The notes below the pieces were generated by a model that did not search any database, had not been told where the DNA came from, and saw only the letters and a list, made by a program, of their open reading frames with translations. A program made the translations under genes and the position numbers. A stretch of 58,262 nucleotides of DNA from Nocardiopsis suaedae. Its GTDB lineage: Bacteria > Actinomycetota > Actinomycetes > Streptosporangiales > Streptosporangiaceae. The stretch lies in contig NZ_JAQFWP010000044.1 in the NCBI RefSeq assembly GCF_027706745.1, positions 1 to 58,262 on the forward strand. The letters run 5' to 3'. Shown here piece after piece: positions 25,898 to 34,328 of the stretch (its first letter is position 1; every line of letters starts with the position of its first letter).

Positions 25898-27334
25898 TCA
25901 CCGGCCGAGTTCGACGTTCTCCAGCACGCCCAGGGCGTCGGGGACCAGGACCGCCACCGAGTGGTAGGCGGTCACCAGGAAGCGCCGGACCGCCTGGTCA
26001 CCGATGTCCATGGCGCGCACCGACACCCCGGGAACGTGCTCGTCGGGCAGCCCGGTGCGGTGCAGGCCGATCACCCCCTCGTCCTGCTCCCCGGTCCGCA
26101 TCACCAGGACCGAGGTGGTGCCGGCGCGGCTGACCGGGACCTTGTCGCTGGGCAGCAGGGGCACTCCGCGCCACGTCATCACGGCCTGCCCCTCCACCCG
26201 CGCGGTCCCCGGCATCACCCCGCGCCGGGAGCACTCGCGCCCGAACGCGGCGATCGCCTTGGGGTGCGCCAGGAAGAACTGCGACTTGCGGCGCCTGCTG
26301 AGCAGCTCGTCCAGGTCGTCCGGGCCGGGCGGCCCGGAGCGGGTGGACACCCGCTGCCGGGGGTCGGCGTTGTGCAGCAGGCCGAAGCCCCGGTCGTTGA
26401 GCAGGTCGAACTCGCGCCGCTCCATCAGCGAGTCCACCGTCACGCGCAGCTGCTCCCCCTGCTGGTCCATGGGCTGGCTGTACAGCTCGGCCACCCTGGT
26501 GTGCACCCGCAGCACCGTCTGGGCGATGCCCAGCTCGTACTCGCGCGGCGAGGGGTCGTAGTCGACGAACGTCCCCGGGACGACCGGCTCCCCGGTGTGC
26601 CCGGCCGCCATGGCGACGGCCGCCTCGCCGAGCCGGTTGGTCTCCGGGCGGGGGCCGTTCCGCGCCCGGCGCACCAGGGCGTCGAGCGCCGGGACGCGGT
26701 CGCGCAGCGCGGCGAAGTCGTCCGCCGCCAGCGCCAGCACCGTGCACCCGGTGGCGGCGGTCAGGGTCTCCGCCCACGGTTCGGCCTGCGACGCCGGCCC
26801 GGCCAGCGCCGAGCCCCCGGCGACCTCCCCGGACGACAGCAGCCCCAGGTGGGCCGGGTCGCCGAACGGGCCGGTGCCGGTGCGCCGCACCTTGCCGTGC
26901 GCGACCAGCAGCACCCGGTCGGCGGGCGATCCGGCCTCGGCGATGGTCTCGCCGGGCCGGTAGCGCACCTGGGTGAAGGCGTCGGCGACCGCGGTCAGCG
27001 CCTCCATCCCCGCGGCGCTCCCCTCGTCGGCCCCGCGCAGCAGGGCCAGTTCGCGCAGCCCGGCGGGGAGGGGCCGGTGGTCGGTGCCGACGCGGACCAC
27101 GGGCACGCGGCCGTCGCCGAGGGAGTGGGTCAGGCGGCGGTTCACCCGGTAGGCGCCGCCGGGGACGTCGGTCCAGGGCAGCATCCGGGAGAGCCAGCGG
27201 GGGGTGGTCTCCCGGGTGGCCGGGGGCGTCTTGGTGGTCGTGGCCAGTTTCCGTGCGGCCCCGGTGGCCAGGCTCTGCGGAGGCGGGGGGACCCCGTCCG
27301 CGGCCGCTCCGGGACCGTCGTGCGTCTGGGTCAT
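25898..27334 (-). CDS. Family 2B encapsulin shell protein (EshA type), copy 1, divergent
   Basis: 478 residues. Layout: N-terminal arm ([31 protein letters not shown]), an inserted cyclic-nucleotide-binding-like domain (about 85-215), and the HK97-fold shell domain. The shell domain has [80 protein letters not shown] and a PDALGVLENVEL end. Such proteins self-assemble into cytoplasmic nanocompartments around terpene or prenyl enzymes. It departs from copy 2 where [13 protein letters not shown] reads RRRKSQFFLAHP, and its nucleotide pocket lacks the usual Arg signature. Its ATG overlaps the cyclase stop (ATGA). EshA was first studied as a growth and antibiotic regulator, an alternative reading. 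Confidence 0.92.
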   Translation of the reverse strand: MTQTHDGPGAAADGVPPPPQSLATGAARKLATTTKTPPATRETTPRWLSRMLPWTDVPGGAYRVNRRLTHSLGDGRVPVVRVGTDHRPLPAGLRELALLRGADEGSAAGMEALTAVADAFTQVRYRPGETIAEAGSPADRVLLVAHGKVRRTGTGPFGDPAHLGLLSSGEVAGGSALAGPASQAEPWAETLTAATGCTVLALAADDFAALRDRVPALDALVRRARNGPRPETNRLGEAAVAMAAGHTGEPVVPGTFVDYDPSPREYELGIAQTVLRVHTRVAELYSQPMDQQGEQLRVTVDSLMERREFDLLNDRGFGLLHNADPRQRVSTRSGPPGPDDLDELLSRRRKSQFFLAHPKAIAAFGRECSRRGVMPGTARVEGQAVMTWRGVPLLPSDKVPVSRAGTTSVLVMRTGEQDEGVIGLHRTGLPDEHVPGVSVRAMDIGDQAVRRFLVTAYHSVAVLVPDALGVLENVELGR

Positions 27335-29607
27335 GGTGCGCACCGTTCGTCGAGTCGCGGTCGGGTGTGGGGGTGGTCGGGAGCGGAGGGCCGGGGGAGG
27401 CGGGCGGCCGCGGTCCCCGGGCCGCGCGGGCCGCCGAGGAGGCGGCGCAGCACCGGGCTGGTGGCCCCGGGCGCCCCGGAGGCCGGCACGGCCCGGTAGC
27501 GCCCCGTCGCGGCGGACCACGCGCGGTCTCCGGCGAGCCACAGGCGCAGGGCGTTCATGTACCGCTCTACCCGCGCCGTCGCCTCGCGTCCCAGCTCCAT
27601 CTCGGCGCACAGCGCCGGGACGTCCTCGCGGGCGGCCCGCTCGAACTCCTCCAGCCGGGCGTCGGCCGCCGCCGAGAGGATCCGGGCGGCGTCCTGGGCG
27701 GAGGTCCCGAAGAACCGCTGCGCCACCAGGACGCCGTTGTTGACGTCGGCCTCCTCCTCCATCTCCTTGCGGTAGGACAGGATGTCGTTGCGCAGCGGCC
27801 CCACGTCGGCCCAGGACTCGTTCAGCGACCGCACCGCGTCGTCGGCCAGGAAGTCCTCGGGCAGCGGCCCGCCGGGGCCGTCCCCGTCCGCCAGCCGGGC
27901 CAGCTCCAGCGAGAACAGGGTCCCGCCGGTGCGCCTGCGCATCTCGATGTAGTCGATCGGGTCGGGCACCCGGTGCTGGGCGTCGTTGGCCAGCTCCCAC
28001 AGCCACGACCCGGTGAAGTCGGCGAGGACCCGGGGGAAGGACCGCCGGGCCGTGGGCGACAGCAGCGGCGCGGTGCGCCGCCACAGGTCGGCCAGCCCGC
28101 GCTGGGCCGGGTCGGCCGGGGCGGGCGCCGCCCCGGGCTCCTCCGGCAGGAAGGCCTCCAGTCCTTCCAGGTAGGCGCGGGCCCCCGCGCGGTCCCGGGT
28201 GAGCTTGAACTCCTGGACGAACAGGTCGTCGAGGTAGAACCCCCACACGTGCCAGTCGGCGACCAGGTCCAGCTCCTCGGCGCCGGCCTCGGGGTGGGTG
28301 AGGGCGGCGAAGAGCCCGTAGTCGGCGGCGTCGAAGGCCGCCTCGTCCCACACCGGCGTCGACAGCATGCCCGTCGTCCCGGCCCACCCCTTGGTGTGCG
28401 CCCGCACCCGGTCCAGGTGGGGGCTGGTGCGCGCCGGGTAGGGCATCGCGAAATCGGGCGGCTCGACCGGCTCGGCCGGGGTGCGCTGCACCGGGCCGTG
28501 CGAGGTCGCGAACGCCCGGGAGCCCAGGGCGACGGTGGCCGCCGCCCGGACCGCCGCGGTGCCCGTCCCCTTGGGCACGGGGAGGCCGTCGGTGGCGGCC
28601 ACCGACGCGGCGCCGGGGTAGCGCCCCGACTCCAGGTGCCAGGCGTCGGTCCCGGAGAACCACTCCTGGAGCCCTTTGACGTAGCGCAGGACGCGCCCCT
28701 TCTCCGCGTCGTCGAGGGCGTGCTCGGCGAAGAGCGGGGGCAGCTCGGTGGCGGCGGTGTTCTCGATCAGGCGCATCCGCGACCCGACGACGTCCCGCAT
28801 CACCTCGGCGGCCCGCTGCGGCCCGCACTCCAGGAAGGTGTCCATCACCAGGACGCCGTTGTCGAGCTCGCCCTCCTCCTCGACCTCGCGGACGTAGGAG
28901 TACACGTCGTTGTGCATCCCGGCGGCGTCGGCGAAGGCGTCGGTGACCACCCGCAGCGGCCGGGTGCGGGCCACCCGGGCCGGCAGCTCGGCGCCGAGCA
29001 CCGCCTCCACCAGGCCGGCCGACCACTCGGCTCCGCCGGCCCGGCGCCGCATCTGCAGGTAGTCGATGGGGTTGGCGACCTCGTCCTTGGCGATGGAGAC
29101 CAGTTCCCGCAGCGACTCGTCGGTGAGGTTGCGGGTGTAGCCCAGGAACCGCTCGCGCCAGTCGCGGGACATCGCCGGGGCGGTGCGCAGCCACAGGTCG
29201 GCCAGGGACCGCTCGACGGGGGCGCCCGCCTCGGGCACCCCGTCCCCGGGGTCGAGCGGCATGTACGCCCGCAGGCCCAGCAGGTAGGCCTTGGCGGCCT
29301 CCTTGTCCCGGGTGCGCTTGAACATCTCCAGGAAGTGGTCGTCGAAGTAGAACACCCACACGTACCAGTCGGCGGCCAGCTTCATCAGCCGCTCGTCGCA
29401 GTCGGGGTGGGTGTAGGCGGCCAGGAGCGGGAAGTCGTGGGCCTCGTACTTCTCCCGGGTCCACACGGGCGTGCCGTCCGGTCCGGTGTCGTCGAAGATC
29501 CCCATCTCCTCGGTCCAGGCTCTGGAGTGCTCCCGCGCGGCCTCCACATGGGGGTTCAGCCGCGCGGGGTACAGCGCGTAGAACGGCGGGATCCGGTAGG
29601 GGTGCAC
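27331..29607 (-). CDS. Two-domain class I terpene synthase, germacradienol/geosmin synthase type
   Basis: 758 residues, against about 725 for Streptomyces geosmin synthase, with which it shares the opening IPPFYALYPARLNPHVEAAREHS. Domain 1: DDHFLE at 89-94 and the NSE triad N233-D-V-Y-S237-x3-E241. Domain 2: DDLFVQE from 460 and NDILSYRKE from 607, so both metal sites look intact; classical geosmin synthases have DDYYP in domain 2, so the second reaction may differ. A Pro/Ala-rich linker (331-388) and a C-terminal tail (705-758, Arg/Pro/Ala-rich) look disordered. The GTG at 29607 is four bases after the upstream shell gene, with GGGAGG inside that gene. It probably cyclises FPP to a germacradienol-like product inside a shell. 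Confidence 0.9.
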   Translation of the reverse strand: MHPYRIPPFYALYPARLNPHVEAAREHSRAWTEEMGIFDDTGPDGTPVWTREKYEAHDFPLLAAYTHPDCDERLMKLAADWYVWVFYFDDHFLEMFKRTRDKEAAKAYLLGLRAYMPLDPGDGVPEAGAPVERSLADLWLRTAPAMSRDWRERFLGYTRNLTDESLRELVSIAKDEVANPIDYLQMRRRAGGAEWSAGLVEAVLGAELPARVARTRPLRVVTDAFADAAGMHNDVYSYVREVEEEGELDNGVLVMDTFLECGPQRAAEVMRDVVGSRMRLIENTAATELPPLFAEHALDDAEKGRVLRYVKGLQEWFSGTDAWHLESGRYPGAASVAATDGLPVPKGTGTAAVRAAATVALGSRAFATSHGPVQRTPAEPVEPPDFAMPYPARTSPHLDRVRAHTKGWAGTTGMLSTPVWDEAAFDAADYGLFAALTHPEAGAEELDLVADWHVWGFYLDDLFVQEFKLTRDRAGARAYLEGLEAFLPEEPGAAPAPADPAQRGLADLWRRTAPLLSPTARRSFPRVLADFTGSWLWELANDAQHRVPDPIDYIEMRRRTGGTLFSLELARLADGDGPGGPLPEDFLADDAVRSLNESWADVGPLRNDILSYRKEMEEEADVNNGVLVAQRFFGTSAQDAARILSAAADARLEEFERAAREDVPALCAEMELGREATARVERYMNALRLWLAGDRAWSAATGRYRAVPASGAPGATSPVLRRLLGGPRGPGTAAARLPRPSAPDHPHTRPRLDERCAP

Positions 29608-29611
29608 GGTG

Positions 29612-31039
29612 CTACCCGGCCTCCCGGCCGAGCTCGACGTGCTCCAGGATCCCCAGGGCGTCGGGCACCATGACCGCCGCCGAGTAGTAGGTGCTCACCA
29701 GGTAGGAGATGATCGCCTTCTCGTCGATGCCCATGAACCGCACCGACAGGCCGGGCTCGTACTCGTCCGGCAGCCCGGTCTGGTTCAGCCCGATCACGCC
29801 CTGGGTCTGCTCGCCGGTGCGCATCAGCATGATCGAGGAGGTGCGGGTGGAGCTGACCGGGATCTTGTTGCAGGGGAACATCGGCACCCCGCGCCAGGCC
29901 GGGATCTGGTGGCCGCCGTGGTCGACGGTCTGCGGGTACAGGCCGCGCTCGGAGCACTCCCGGCCGAAGGCGGCGATCGCCTTGGGGTGGGCCAGGAAGA
30001 ACGCGGGCTCCTTCCACACCAGGCTGAGCAGGTCGTCCATGTCGTCGGGGGTGGGCGGCCCGCTGCGGGTGGGGATGCGCTGCTCCAGCGCGGCGTTGTG
30101 CAGCAGCCCGAACTCGCGGTTGTTGACCATCTCGGCCTCCTGGCGCTCGCGCAGGGCCTCGATGGTGAGCCGGAGCTGCTCGCCGACCTGGCTCATCGGC
30201 TCGTTGTAGAGGTCGGCGACGCGGGTGTGCACCCGCAGCACCGTCTGGGCCACGCTCAGCTCGTACTCGCGCGGCTCCATCTCGTAGTCGACGAAGGTTC
30301 CCGGCAGGTCGGGCTCGCCGACGTGGCCCGAGGACATGTCGATGGCGGCCTCGCCGTGCTCGTTGGCGGGGGCGCCCAGGCCGGACAGGAAGGCCTCGAT
30401 GTGCGCGCGCAGGTCCTCGGAGCGGTCGGCGACCTCCTGGAAGGCCGACCGGTCCAGGGAGAGCACGGTGGTGGGGGTGACCGCCTTGACGGTGATCTCC
30501 CACCGGTCGGCCCCGCCGACCAGCGACAGGTCGCCGAAGTGGTCGCCGTCGACGAGGGTCTCCAGCACCACCGGGTCGCCGAACTCGCCGGTGCCGATCT
30601 CGTTGGCCTTGCCGTGCGCCACCAGGTGGACCCGGTCGGCGGCGTCCCCGGCGGTCACGATGGGCTGCCCGGCCTCGTACTCGGACTGCTGGAAGCGGCC
30701 GGCCAGCTCGGTCAGCAGGGCGTCGTCGTCGAAGCCGCGCAGCAGCGGCAGTTCGCGCAGTTCCTGGGGGATCACCGAGATCTCGGCGCCGCGGGTGGTG
30801 AAGGTGACCCGGCCGTCGCCGACCACGGCGCTGAGCCGGCGGTTCACCCGGTAGGCGCCGCCCGCGCAGCGGACCCAGGGGAGCAGGCGCAGCAGCCAGC
30901 GGGAGGAGATCTCCTGCATCTGCGGTTGGGACTTGGTGGTCGTGGCCAGGTTGCGGGCCGCGGCCGTCCCGAGGCTGAGCTGGGGCCGGGGAGCGCCGCC
31001 GTCCTGGGCTTCGGTACCGGATTCGAGCTGCTCGGTCAC
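29612..31039 (-). CDS. Family 2B encapsulin shell protein (EshA type), copy 2
   Basis: 475 residues; first gene of the operon. It has the canonical family 2 shell features: [16 protein letters not shown] arm, [16 protein letters not shown], a cyclic-nucleotide-binding-like insert (about 90-215, with [20 protein letters not shown]), and [18 protein letters not shown]. Then come [38 protein letters not shown] and [19 protein letters not shown]. The nucleotide cassette reads [17 protein letters not shown], without the usual Arg-Ala pair, so ligand binding is doubtful. The start is GTG at 31039 with a weak ribosome site. A palindromic operator begins 26 bp upstream. With copy 1 it may form a mixed shell around the cyclase and prenyl synthase. 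Confidence 0.94.
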   Translation of the reverse strand: MTEQLESGTEAQDGGAPRPQLSLGTAAARNLATTTKSQPQMQEISSRWLLRLLPWVRCAGGAYRVNRRLSAVVGDGRVTFTTRGAEISVIPQELRELPLLRGFDDDALLTELAGRFQQSEYEAGQPIVTAGDAADRVHLVAHGKANEIGTGEFGDPVVLETLVDGDHFGDLSLVGGADRWEITVKAVTPTTVLSLDRSAFQEVADRSEDLRAHIEAFLSGLGAPANEHGEAAIDMSSGHVGEPDLPGTFVDYEMEPREYELSVAQTVLRVHTRVADLYNEPMSQVGEQLRLTIEALRERQEAEMVNNREFGLLHNAALEQRIPTRSGPPTPDDMDDLLSLVWKEPAFFLAHPKAIAAFGRECSERGLYPQTVDHGGHQIPAWRGVPMFPCNKIPVSSTRTSSIMLMRTGEQTQGVIGLNQTGLPDEYEPGLSVRFMGIDEKAIISYLVSTYYSAAVMVPDALGILEHVELGREAG

Positions 31040-31599
31040 GGAGCACCGCCATTTCTGCAGTCGTGTGAACTCTTCACGGGGGTGGACGGCGCGATGCCCG
31101 CGCAGCGGCCTCCTCGGGGGGAGGGGACCGCGTGGGAACCGCGCCGACACAAGGGGATTGAAAGCCCGCTCGGTCGACCGACGTCCTACCCCCGCCTTTC
31201 TCGGGACATGCCGGGGCGTATTCGCGGCAGCGGGGGAAATTCGCTCCCCGGAGTACGCACGGGGTGATTCGGCCCCGGCGGGCGGGGTGGGGACGAGTGG
31301 GGTCGCACCGGTCCTTCCTGCGAAGAGTCGGGACGCGCGCGGTTGCGGACAGGCTCCAATATTCTCCGCAATGAAGGAGGGAGCACGGGTTTCCGCCCTT
31401 GCGGACCCGTTATGTATTCGGCGCGCATCCCCGAGGTCCGGTCATCCTCATCCGCTATGTCTGAGTGAATTCGTTTGGGGTGTTGATCGGTTATCGGCGA
31501 TGACGGGCGGGGAGGGCGGGATTGCACGTTCGTTACTGCATCGGGGGGAATGTCCGGCGGTAGGGTCGGTGCCGGGATCGACCGGAGGGGTGGTGCGCG
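31040..31599. other. Divergent control region between encapsulin operon and sensor kinase
   Basis: 560 bp without a plausible gene, notably less GC-rich than its surroundings in places (31360-31510). It must hold the promoter of the encapsulin/terpenoid operon (minus) and of the two-component genes (plus). Besides the full operator at 31065-31078 there is a partial copy at 31465-31478 (GTGAATTCGTTTGG), whose left arm is intact and right arm changed. Confidence 0.6.
31065..31078. promoter_or_regulatory. Operator-like site RTGAAYTCNTCAYG (encapsulin operon)
   Basis: GTGAACTCTTCACG, with GTGAA and TTCAC forming a perfect inverted repeat around CTC. It starts 26 bp before the start codon of the first shell gene. 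It is one of five near-identical sites in the window, all intergenic. Confidence 0.65.
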
Positions 31600-32817
31600 A
31601 TGGCGCGGTCGGTGCGGCGGTGGGCCCAGGACCTGCTCGTCTTCGGGTTCGTCCTGGCGTGGGCGCCGATCATGGCGGTGGTGCACGCGGTCGACGGCGC
31701 GCCGCGGGACGTCCCGGAGCCGGTGGTGGCCGCCGACACGCTCGCCTGGGTCGCGGCCGCGGCCGCAGTGTGGGCGCGGCGGCGGTGGCCGGTGGGCACC
31801 GCCCTGTTCCTGGTCGCCCTGAGCACCTTCTCCGAACTGGTCGGAGGGGCGATGCTGGTCGCCCTGTACGGGGTGGCCCTGCGCCGCCCCACGCGCACCG
31901 CGGCGGCGGTCGGCGCGGCCGCGGTGGCCGCCGGCCTGGTCTTCGGCGCGCTGCGCCCCGAGCCCGGCCTGCCCTTCGCCTTCAACCTGCTCTTCGCCGC
32001 GGCCGTCGGCGGCGTGCTGTCGTTCGCGGTGCTGGGGTGGGGGATGTACGCGCGCGCCCGCCGCAGCCTGGTGGAGTCGCTGCGCGAGCGCGCCGTCCGC
32101 GCGGAGGGGGAGGCGCGGGCCCAGGCCGAGCGGGTCCGGCTGGCCGAGCGGGAGGCGGTGCTGCTCGCCGACCGGGCGCGGCTGTCCGAGCGCGAGCGCA
32201 TCACCCGGGAGATGCACGACGTGCTGGGGCACCGGCTGTCCCTGCTGAGCGTGCACGCCGGGGCGCTGGAGTACCGCCGCGACGCCTCGCCGGAGGAGGT
32301 CGCCGGTGCCGCCGGGGTGATCCGGGACAGCGCGCACAAGGCGCTGGAGGACCTGCGCGAAGTGATCGGCATGCTGCGGTCCGACGACGATGACGGCGGC
32401 GACGGCGGCAGCGCCGGCGGAGGCGCCGGATTGGACGGGATCGCCGCCCTGGTCGAGGAGTCGCGGGCCGCCGGGATGGACGTCGGCCTGGACGAGGACG
32501 TCGCCGAACCCGGGGCGGCCCCGGGCGCGGCCGGGCGCAGCGCCTACCGCGTCGTGCAGGAGTGCCTGACCAACGCGCGCAAGCACGCCCCGGGCGCGCG
32601 GGTCGCGGTCCGCGTGGCCGGTGGGCCGGGCGACGGGCTCGACGTGGAGGTGGTCTCCGATCCCTGCCCCGGCCCCGCGCCCGGCCCCGGGGCAGGGTCG
32701 GGCGCGGGCCTGGTCGGCCTGTCCGAGCGCGTGGCGCTGGCCGGGGGCACCCTGGAGCACGGCCCCCGTGCCGACGGCGGGTTCGCGGTCCGGGCGTGGC
32801 TACCCTGGGCACCATGA
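31600..32817 (+). CDS. NarL-family sensor histidine kinase
   Basis: 405 residues. Four to six membrane helices occupy about 1-150, then a coiled-coil linker rich in Glu/Arg/Ala (155-200). The HisKA_3 dimerisation box has the phospho-accepting His206 in REMHDVLGHRLSLLS. The ATPase domain shows QECLTNARKHAPGARV (N box) and GAGLVGLSERVALAGG (G box). There is no obvious extracellular sensor domain; the membrane part may sense. An Asp/Gly-rich low-complexity stretch (SDDDDGGDGGSAGGGAG) sits between. Its stop overlaps the ATG of the response regulator (ATGA), so the two form a pair. Divergent from the encapsulin operon. Confidence 0.93.
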   Translation: MARSVRRWAQDLLVFGFVLAWAPIMAVVHAVDGAPRDVPEPVVAADTLAWVAAAAAVWARRRWPVGTALFLVALSTFSELVGGAMLVALYGVALRRPTRTAAAVGAAAVAAGLVFGALRPEPGLPFAFNLLFAAAVGGVLSFAVLGWGMYARARRSLVESLRERAVRAEGEARAQAERVRLAEREAVLLADRARLSERERITREMHDVLGHRLSLLSVHAGALEYRRDASPEEVAGAAGVIRDSAHKALEDLREVIGMLRSDDDDGGDGGSAGGGAGLDGIAALVEESRAAGMDVGLDEDVAEPGAAPGAAGRSAYRVVQECLTNARKHAPGARVAVRVAGGPGDGLDVEVVSDPCPGPAPGPGAGSGAGLVGLSERVALAGGTLEHGPRADGGFAVRAWLPWAP

Positions 32818-33470
32818 CGAGCATCCGCGTCCTGCTGGCCGACGACGACCCGCTGGTGCGCTCCGGGCTGGCGCTGATGCTCGGTGGCGCGCCCGACGTC
32901 GAGGTCGCCGGGGAGGCCGGGGACGGCGACGCGGCCTGCGCCCTGGCCCGGCGGCTGCGCCCGGACGTCGTCCTGATGGACATCCGGATGCCCGGGACCG
33001 ACGGCCTGGAGGCCACCGAGGCGCTGCGCGCCGGGCCGGACGCCCCGGAGGTGATCATCCTGACCACCTTCGACACCGATGAGCACGTGCTGCGCGCCCT
33101 GCGCGCGGGCGCGGCGGGGTTCCTGCTCAAGGACACCCGCCCGGAGGAGATCGTCGGGGCGCTGCGCCGCCTGCGGGCGGGCGAGCCGGTGCTGTCCCCG
33201 TCGGTGGCCCGGCGCCTGATCGCGCACGTGGCCGGGGGCGGGGACGAGGCGCTGCGCCGCCGGAACCGGGCGCGCGAGCGGCTGGCGCTGCTGAGCGGCC
33301 GCGAGCGGGAGGTGGCGGCGGCCATCGGCCGCGGCGCGTCCAACGCCGAAATCGCCGACGGGTTGTACATGGGCCTGCCCACGGTGAAGACGCACGTGTC
33401 CCGCATCCTCACCAAGCTCGATCTGAACAACCGGGTACAGATCGCCCTGCTCGCCAACGACGCGGAATGA
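32814..33470 (+). CDS. NarL-family response regulator, partner of the kinase
   Basis: 218 residues. Receiver domain (1-120) with acidic pocket DDD at 10-12, phospho-acceptor Asp56 in LMDIRMPGTDG, Thr and Lys in ILTTFDTDEH and FLLKDT. The C-terminal LuxR-type helix-turn-helix has LSGREREVAAAIGRGASNAE and TVKTHVSRILTKLDLNNRVQ. It is translationally coupled to the kinase. It is a candidate to bind the shared RTGAAYTCNTCAYG sites because NarL proteins bind short inverted repeats, but nothing in the sequence proves it. Confidence 0.95.
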   Translation: MTSIRVLLADDDPLVRSGLALMLGGAPDVEVAGEAGDGDAACALARRLRPDVVLMDIRMPGTDGLEATEALRAGPDAPEVIILTTFDTDEHVLRALRAGAAGFLLKDTRPEEIVGALRRLRAGEPVLSPSVARRLIAHVAGGGDEALRRRNRARERLALLSGREREVAAAIGRGASNAEIADGLYMGLPTVKTHVSRILTKLDLNNRVQIALLANDAE

Positions 33471-33569
33471 CGGAAGCCTGCCTCCTTGCCGTTTCATGAC
33501 GCGGAATCGGTCGGCGGTGCGGCGCGAGGCGCAGGGAAACCGAAGTCGATTAGTCCTGCCGTGAACATC

Positions 33570-33587
33570 TTGTCCGAAAGTGGACAA
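33570..33587. promoter_or_regulatory. Inverted repeat upstream of the second NarL regulator
   Basis: TTGTCC, six bases, GGACAA: perfect 6-bp arms, 120 bp before the GTG of the regulator at 33707. TGTCCGAA from this element recurs at 33625-33632. Possibly an autoregulatory site. Confidence 0.4.
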
Positions 33588-33706
33588 TTGTGAAAAGTCG
33601 GGACGAGGTCGGGACCCACTAAAGTGTCCGAAGGCGGCCACCGCCCCCGGGGCGGCCATGAAGGACAGCCGTCGCCGTCCACCGCCGGAAGGAAGAGAAC
33701 ACAGCA

Positions 33707-34312
33707 GTGATCCGGGTGATCCTGGCCGAAGACATGCACATGGTCCGGGGAGCGCTGGTGTCCCTCCTCGGCTTGGAGGACGATATCGAGGTCGTCGCCG
33801 AAGTGGTCTCGGGGGACGAGATCCTCCCGGTCGTCCTCGAGCACCGCCCCGACGTCGCGATCATCGACATCGACCTGCCGGGCAAGGACGGCCTCACCGC
33901 CGCGACCGAGATCCGGGACAAGGCGCCCGAGACGCGCACGCTCATCCTCACCAGCCTCGGCAAGCCGGGGACGATGCGGCGCGCCCTGGAGGCCAAGGTC
34001 GGCGGCTTCCTGCTCAAGGACGCCCCGCCCAAGGAGCTCGCCGACGCCGTGCGCGGGGTCAACTCCGGGCGCCGGGTCGTCGACGGGGAACTGGCCCTCG
34101 CCGCGTTCGAGACCGAGGAGTGCCCGCTGACCCCCCGGGAACTGGACGTGTTGCGCCTGGCGGCGGACGGGATCGACGTCACCGACATCGCCGGGCGGCT
34201 CTTCCTGACCGCCGGGACCGTGCGCAACTACCTGACCTCGGCGACCACCAAGCTCAACGCCCGCAACCGGGTGGACGCCATCCGCATCGCCGCGGAGGCG
34301 GGCTGGATCTGA
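33707..34312 (+). CDS. NarL/DesR-like response regulator without adjacent kinase
   Basis: 201 residues. Receiver domain with the acidic pair in ILAEDMHMVR, phospho-acceptor Asp54 in VAIIDIDLPGKDG, LTSLGKPGTM and GGFLLKDAPPKEL. The C-terminal LuxR helix-turn-helix has LTPRELDVLRLAADGIDVTD and GTVRNYLTSATTKLNARNRV. This resembles DesR-type regulators that often stand as pathway regulators next to lantibiotic or other RiPP genes. GTG at 33707 has GGAAGGAAG upstream. It is convergent with the SagB gene and is the regulator closest to the TOMM genes. The kinases at 55-58 kb are DesK-like and could be partners (inference). Confidence 0.92.
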   Translation: MIRVILAEDMHMVRGALVSLLGLEDDIEVVAEVVSGDEILPVVLEHRPDVAIIDIDLPGKDGLTAATEIRDKAPETRTLILTSLGKPGTMRRALEAKVGGFLLKDAPPKELADAVRGVNSGRRVVDGELALAAFETEECPLTPRELDVLRLAADGIDVTDIAGRLFLTAGTVRNYLTSATTKLNARNRVDAIRIAAEAGWI

Positions 34313-34328
34313 CCGGAGGCGGCCCGCC

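Noticed and set aside
25898-31039. Shell genes read as plain cyclic-AMP-dependent transcription factors
   Set aside because: There is no helix-turn-helix, and the C-terminal two thirds match the HK97-fold family 2 encapsulin domain from arm to end.
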